NCBI RefSeq assembly: GCF_028551255.1
Contig: NZ_CP117029.1
Coordinates: 2,666,001 to 2,730,000, forward strand
Origin: Vibrio tubiashii
Lineage (GTDB): Bacteria > Pseudomonadota > Gammaproteobacteria > Enterobacterales > Vibrionaceae
DNA: 64,000 nt
Reading direction: 5' to 3'
Positions 60,208 through 64,000 of this stretch are shown in pieces. Numbering within the stretch: position 1 is the first letter of the stretch; every line of letters begins with the position of its first letter. The notes beneath the pieces were generated by a model. It was not told where the DNA came from. It saw only the letters and a list, made by a program, of their open reading frames with translations, and ran no database searches. The translations under genes and the position numbers were made by a program.

Positions 60208-61440
60208 TTATACCGTTTGAGATTTGTGCCTTGATTGCTGGGCCAATTGAGGTAAATTCCCTTTCAAACCAAGTGCTCGCTTCATGATCTCATCTTTGGC
60301 TCCCGGTAATTGACCGGCAAGTTTCATCCCAATACCACGGATCAGTTTCTTCGCTGGGTTACTTCCTTCAAAAAGATCTTTAAACCCTTGCATTGCGGCA
60401 ATCATTTTGGCCGCTTCAGACTTACGCCAACGCTCATAACTACGTAGATTGCGCTTAGAGCCAATATCTTCTCCCGCTTGCCAAAGCTGGAGCACTTCTT
60501 GGGCTAAACTTGCTGCATCCAGCAAACCGAGATTTACCCCTTGTCCCGCAAGAGGGTGAATGGTGTGCGCCGCATCGCCAACTAAAGCCACACGCTCTGC
60601 AACAAAATCACGCGCATAACGCATCTTCAGTGGGAAAGCAAAACGCTCCCCTTCGACTTTACACAGCCCCAAGCGATTATCGAATTCAGCCGTCAGCGCT
60701 TTGTTGAACTCCCCTGAAGACATGCTCACCAGTCGTTCAGCTCGACTTGGATCCGTCGACCAGACTATCGAACTGAGATTATCTTCACCTAATGGCAAAA
60801 AGGCTAATGGCCCTTGCGGGGTAAAAATTTGTCTTGCGACGCGTTGATGATCTTCTTTAGTACGGATATTGGCGACGATGGCACTGTGGCCGTAATCCCA
60901 ATGGGTTAACGGAATATCTTGCTGCTTGCGAACCCAAGAGTTGGCCCCATCAGCACCTACCACCAGCTTAGCGGTTAAAGCCTGGCCGCTTTCCAAAGTT
61001 AACCAAGCTTCGCTCTCCCCTATCGCCATCGAAGCGCATTTCTCGGGCATAAACAGAGTCACATTGCTTTGCTGCTTAACTTGCTCAAGTAGCGCAAGCT
61101 GAATAACTCGGTTTTCAACGATATGACCGAGATCGGGCTGAGCTAACTGCTGAGCTTCAAATTCGATTCGAGCAAAGCTGTCTTGCTCCCACACTTCCAT
61201 CGCCTGATAAGGTGCTGCTCTACGTTGAGTAATACCTTGCCATGCACCTAGGTTTCTTAACACCGTTTCACTCGAACGGCTCAGCGCTGACACTCGCACA
61301 TCTGGCAAATCATTCAGCTCGCTCTCAGGCGCACGACTTTCAATCACAGCAATACGTAATTCAGTGTCTTTAAACGCTGCTGCGAGCGCCAAACCCACCA
61401 TTCCACCGCCAACGATGGCGATATCTACACTTTGCATCAT
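60208..61440 (-). CDS. ubiI: 2-octaprenylphenol (C5) hydroxylase UbiI
   Basis: FAD monooxygenase for O2-dependent C5 hydroxylation in ubiquinone synthesis. 410 aa. FAD motif VDIAIVGGGMVGLALAAAF (5-23), the DG motif VVGADGANSWVRKQQDIPL, and GDAAHTIHPLAGQGVNLGLLDAASLA in the C-terminal half. Matches E. coli VisC/UbiI in order and context (EVWEQDSFARI, GHIVENRVI). Starts 24 bp after ubiH ends; the second ATG (one codon in) is equally possible. Confidence 0.95.
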   Translation of the reverse strand: MMQSVDIAIVGGGMVGLALAAAFKDTELRIAVIESRAPESELNDLPDVRVSALSRSSETVLRNLGAWQGITQRRAAPYQAMEVWEQDSFARIEFEAQQLAQPDLGHIVENRVIQLALLEQVKQQSNVTLFMPEKCASMAIGESEAWLTLESGQALTAKLVVGADGANSWVRKQQDIPLTHWDYGHSAIVANIRTKEDHQRVARQIFTPQGPLAFLPLGEDNLSSIVWSTDPSRAERLVSMSSGEFNKALTAEFDNRLGLCKVEGERFAFPLKMRYARDFVAERVALVGDAAHTIHPLAGQGVNLGLLDAASLAQEVLQLWQAGEDIGSKRNLRSYERWRKSEAAKMIAAMQGFKDLFEGSNPAKKLIRGIGMKLAGQLPGAKDEIMKRALGLKGNLPQLAQQSRHKSQTV

Positions 61441-61464
61441 AATTTTGTATCCTTTTTAGCGTCT

Positions 61465-62640
61465 CTAGCGAGCCACTAAACCTAATGTTCTTCTTAACAA
61501 AGGAGTCTTAAGCATGGGCAGGTTATCCATACCGAACAACCCAAGATTTCGACCAACACGCAGTGATAGGTAATCGTTAGAGAAAATATGCACTAAGGCT
61601 GAGGTCATTGCGATGGTTGCATGACGATCATCACGACGAGCGTTCTTAAACTGTTTCAGAGTGCAATAGCTTCCAGGATCGTCACTGGATTGAGCAATGC
61701 TTTCTGCTAACGTCGCGACGTCACGAATTCCCAAGTTAAACCCTTGGCCAGCAATCGGATGTAGAGTTTGAGCTGCATTGCCAACAATGGCAAAGCGGTG
61801 CGAGACATTTTGCTCTCTGTAACGCAATAGCAAAGGGTAACTCGCTCGTTGACCCACTTTTTGTAATTTGCCGAGTCGCCAACCAAAAGCCTGTTGCAGT
61901 TCTGACAGAAACTGCTCGTCGCTATAGTTGATGATCTGTTGCGCTTTGTCAGGTCTTACACACCATACCAAGGACATCCGCCCTTGTGACATAGGCAATA
62001 ACGCCACAGGCCCTGACTCAGTAAAACGCTCAAATGCTCGCCCATTATGAGGTGCCTGAGCACTAATATTGGCGATCACAGCAATCTGTTCAAAGTCATG
62101 CTCGTTAAGCTCTATACCGATTTGCTCACAACAAGTGGAGATCGCACCATCAGCGGCAACCAAAAGCTTTCCTTCAACAAGATTGCTATCACTTAACGTA
62201 ATTGAGACCTTCTCTTCACTGCGCTCGACTTGCTCAACCGCGGCGTGTAGGACTGTAACATTGTTATCTTGCTCGACTTGCTGATGGTAAATACGCCCCA
62301 CATCGGCAAGTTCAACGACGTAACCCAAAGCATCAACGCCCACTTCTTCAGTAGTAATGTCCGTCATACCCGCGTGAGAGCGATCAGAAACATGAATATG
62401 TTCAATGGGCGTTGCCACCTTCGCAATCTCTGGCCACAAGCCAAGCTGCTTTAAAATCGCAACCGTACCGTAGGACAGTGCAATCGAGCGTGAGTCAAAA
62501 CCCGGATGAGCCGCGTGATCGACTTGAAACGGCTCAATGACAGCAACAGACAAAGGTTGCGGAGCAAGCTTATTGATTGCAAGGGCCAGCGTCATTCCCG
62601 CCATCGCACCACCAGCAATCACCACATCAAACTGCTTCAT
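61465..62640 (-). CDS. ubiH: 2-octaprenyl-6-methoxyphenol (C1) hydroxylase UbiH
   Basis: FAD monooxygenase of the O2-dependent ubiquinone pathway. 391 aa with FAD motif FDVVIAGGAMAGMTLALAI, SRSIALSYGTVAILKQLGLW, LVAADGAIS and GNAAQTLHPIAGQGFNLGIRDVATLAE. It lies between ygfB (11 bp upstream) and ubiI (24 bp downstream), an obvious operon. In E. coli pepP separates ygfB from ubiH; no pepP is present here. Confidence 0.95.
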   Translation of the reverse strand: MKQFDVVIAGGAMAGMTLALAINKLAPQPLSVAVIEPFQVDHAAHPGFDSRSIALSYGTVAILKQLGLWPEIAKVATPIEHIHVSDRSHAGMTDITTEEVGVDALGYVVELADVGRIYHQQVEQDNNVTVLHAAVEQVERSEEKVSITLSDSNLVEGKLLVAADGAISTCCEQIGIELNEHDFEQIAVIANISAQAPHNGRAFERFTESGPVALLPMSQGRMSLVWCVRPDKAQQIINYSDEQFLSELQQAFGWRLGKLQKVGQRASYPLLLRYREQNVSHRFAIVGNAAQTLHPIAGQGFNLGIRDVATLAESIAQSSDDPGSYCTLKQFKNARRDDRHATIAMTSALVHIFSNDYLSLRVGRNLGLFGMDNLPMLKTPLLRRTLGLVAR

Positions 62641-62651
62641 GGAGAATCCTT

Positions 62652-63230
62652 TTAGTGAATCGTTGGTGCTTGCTGAGGGTCAGCTTTTTTTTGCCCAAAT
62701 TCAGCATGGATAGTTAATACACATGCTTTAACATGCTCAATGACTTGCTCTAGTAGTTGAGCCTGCTCTTCTAGATCGTCATCTTCGTCAATGCCGAGCT
62801 TAGCGATTTCTTCTAAATCAGCGAGCGCCTCTTTAACATCGCTTGACGCTTTCTTAAGTTCAGCATTCACCAAGCCTAAGCCTGAAATAAAATGGTTCAC
62901 CCAATCAGCAAGACCATCGGCAATATCAAACAACGAAGCGCTAGCTTCTTCGTCTGGTAGTAGCATTTCGATATCCATACCAGAGCCCGTTAATTCAGCA
63001 ATGCTTGCATCCAACGTAGCTTGTGCCAGTTGCAATACTTTACTTGGCCAGCCCATACCTTCGCTTACATAATCAAAAACCATCGGTTGCCAGCTTTTAT
63101 CAGTCAAGCTTAAGCCACCACTTAACATTCCAGTTAATAATCCGTGCAACTCGGCAGGGTTCACTGCAAGCCCAGCAGACTGAAGCTCAGTGGCAAATGC
63201 TAAGTAATCAGGTAGTTTTGTTTCGCTCAT
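62652..63230 (-). CDS. UPF0149 family protein YgfB
   Basis: 192-aa acidic helical protein of the YecA/YgfB family. Family features are the LHGLLTGML region near residue 28, GFSL-like FISGLGL, and a very acidic Glu/Asp/Leu-rich stretch (about 140-170). It lacks the C-terminal SEC-C zinc motif found in some relatives. First gene of the ygfB-ubiH-ubiI operon, divergent from zapA, as in enterics. In Pseudomonas YgfB modulates AmpC regulation; no role is established for Vibrio. Confidence 0.9.
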   Translation of the reverse strand: MSETKLPDYLAFATELQSAGLAVNPAELHGLLTGMLSGGLSLTDKSWQPMVFDYVSEGMGWPSKVLQLAQATLDASIAELTGSGMDIEMLLPDEEASASLFDIADGLADWVNHFISGLGLVNAELKKASSDVKEALADLEEIAKLGIDEDDDLEEQAQLLEQVIEHVKACVLTIHAEFGQKKADPQQAPTIH

Positions 63231-63466
63231 TGGATTAGCCTAAATATGTCTAAATATCCTCAATCGTATCACTTACCATCGCGAGCGAAAACGAGCGATT
63301 AGCAATTGTGGGCAGCTTTTACACAAATTGCCCAATTACTGTGTTATTGCGCCCTGATTTGCTTATCGCTGTTCTGAAAAGCTTGAATCTTAATGGGCGT
63401 TTTCCTATAGTTTCTTCCTCGGTGATTATCTGCTTTATCACCTTAGGCAACAGATATAGAGTCGAT

Positions 63467-63775
63467 ATGAGTAATCAAGCGGTAGAAGTTGAAATCTTAG
63501 GCAAACTCACTCGGGTAAATTGTCCGGCAGGGCAAGAAGAGTCATTGATTAAAGCCGCAGAGCGTCTTGAAGAACGTTTACAAGACATGTCAGCCAAAAC
63601 CAAGATTACTAATGAAGTTCAACTTTTGACCTTTGTTGCGTTAAACTTTTGTCATGAGCTTGAAGCTCGTGATAGTAATTCTAAGCAGGAACAAGATGCC
63701 ATGTTTGAGCGAATGGAACTCCTTTCGGCATCACTAGACAGCGCGATTAGTAAAGTAAAGCCAGGACAGCAATAA
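63467..63775 (+). CDS. zapA: Cell division protein ZapA
   Basis: Z-ring associated protein that cross-links FtsZ filaments. 102 aa from MSNQAVEVEILGK: N-terminal beta-alpha domain (5-50, TRVNCPAGQEESLIKAAERLEERL) and a C-terminal coiled coil (about 60-95). An open frame continues 53 codons upstream but is non-coding; 63467 is the family start. 6S RNA follows 18 bp downstream, the zapA-ssrS order conserved in gamma-proteobacteria. Confidence 0.95.
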   Translation: MSNQAVEVEILGKLTRVNCPAGQEESLIKAAERLEERLQDMSAKTKITNEVQLLTFVALNFCHELEARDSNSKQEQDAMFERMELLSASLDSAISKVKPGQQ

Positions 63776-63793
63776 ACCTTTACACCGTCAAGA

Positions 63794-63979
63794 ATTTACC
63801 CTGGAGTGTTCGTTAGGGGATTAAGTCCCTGAGCCGATAAGCAATACCTAAGGGTTAGTACTTGATAGCTATTGAGCAAGCTCGGCTTGTACCGAGAAGC
63901 CTACGGTTATCTCTGCTGATCCGCCTTGAACCAGCTGGTTCAAGGGTCCATTTCTCCAACGGCACTCTGGGGTATCCCT
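63794..63979 (+). ncRNA. ssrS: 6S RNA
   Basis: Global regulator that mimics an open promoter and sequesters sigma-70 RNA polymerase in stationary phase. The closing stem TACCCTGGAGTG (63797-63808) pairs fully with CACTCTGGGGTA (63963-63974), allowing two wobbles. Conserved blocks present are GTCCCTGAGCCGATA, GAGCAAGCTCGG, CCGAGAAGCC and CCTTGAACC-AGCTGGTTCAAGGG, as in E. coli 6S RNA. It lies directly after zapA; ygfA (5-formyl-THF cyclo-ligase) would be expected beyond the window edge. Exact ends are estimated from the stem. Confidence 0.95.
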
Positions 63980-63990
63980 TTCACGATACC
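63971..63990 (+). terminator. Hairpin at the 3' end of ssrS
   Basis: GGTATC (63971-63976) and GATACC (63985-63990) can pair around CCTTTCAC; its first arm overlaps the 6S closing stem. Possible processing or termination structure. Confidence 0.35.
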
Positions 63991-64000
63991 CTGCAACCAT

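Noticed and set aside
63308..63466. N-terminal extension of ZapA by 53 residues
   Set aside because: Homologues start at MSNQ; the upstream frame has no conserved features.

Overview
The window is chromosomal core sequence of a gamma-proteobacterium of the genus Vibrio. The evidence is gene order (rpsO-pnp-nlpI, mtn-cbiB-btuF-yadS, thrLABC, glnE-hldE, exeAB, mazG-relA, rlmD/barA, rpoE-rseABC-lepA-lepB-rnc-era-recO-pdxJ-acpS, ygfZ/sdhE-ygfX, ygfB-ubiH-ubiI/zapA-ssrS), protein resemblance to V. cholerae and E. coli homologues, and AT-rich spacers seeded with small palindromic repeats. I cannot name the species. I see no rRNA, tRNA, prophage, integron, CRISPR array, transposase or gene cassette.

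Layout: 1-2.05 kb holds O2-independent ubiquinone hydroxylation (ubiUV). 2.05-3.9 kb holds a MATE exporter and its MarR regulator. 3.9-7.85 kb is the rpsO-pnp-nlpI RNA/ribosome operon. 7.86-8.22 kb is a composite repeat locus. 8.28-11.46 kb carries mtn-cbiB-btuF and yadS. 11.5-16.6 kb is the thr operon with leader peptide and attenuator. 16.8-19.3 kb has a small outer-membrane-like protein, an RraA-like protein, a DUF3293 protein and arcA. 19.3-27.5 kb has glnE-hldE, a chemoreceptor, a K+ channel and a CYTH/CHAD triphosphatase. 27.6-30.5 kb has a Pit phosphate transporter with its DUF47 partner and an SH3 membrane protein. 30.6-34.6 kb has exeAB and cca, followed by a second composite repeat locus. 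34.6-41.1 kb has pyrG-eno, mazG and relA. 41.2-45.5 kb has rlmD and barA. 45.5-54.9 kb is one long leftward block from rpoE to acpS. 55.3-60.2 kb has nadB, sdhE-ygfX, ygfZ-ybaK-like and a YtfK-type protein. 60.2-64 kb has ubiI, ubiH, ygfB, zapA and 6S RNA.

Themes: respiration and oxygen (UbiUV without O2, UbiH/UbiI with O2, ArcA with a consensus FNR box, SdhE, NadB); RNA processing (PNPase, enolase, RNase III, an RraA-like protein, Cca, RlmD, S15, Era, 6S RNA); stringent response (RelA, MazG, a YtfK-like protein); envelope stress and secretion (sigma-E operon, ExeAB, LepB, NlpI, HldE).

The least explained material is intergenic. Three tandem arrays of related 8-bp units occur; two of them are followed by a nearly identical 63-bp cluster of tiny hairpins with 3-nt loops. 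Three further families of about 95-160 bp palindromic, MITE-like repeats sit beside gene ends. No clearly new protein system is visible. The repeats, the paired MarR operators, the FNR-type sites and the uncharacterised 59.3-59.9 kb intergenic RNA candidate deserve the follow-up.
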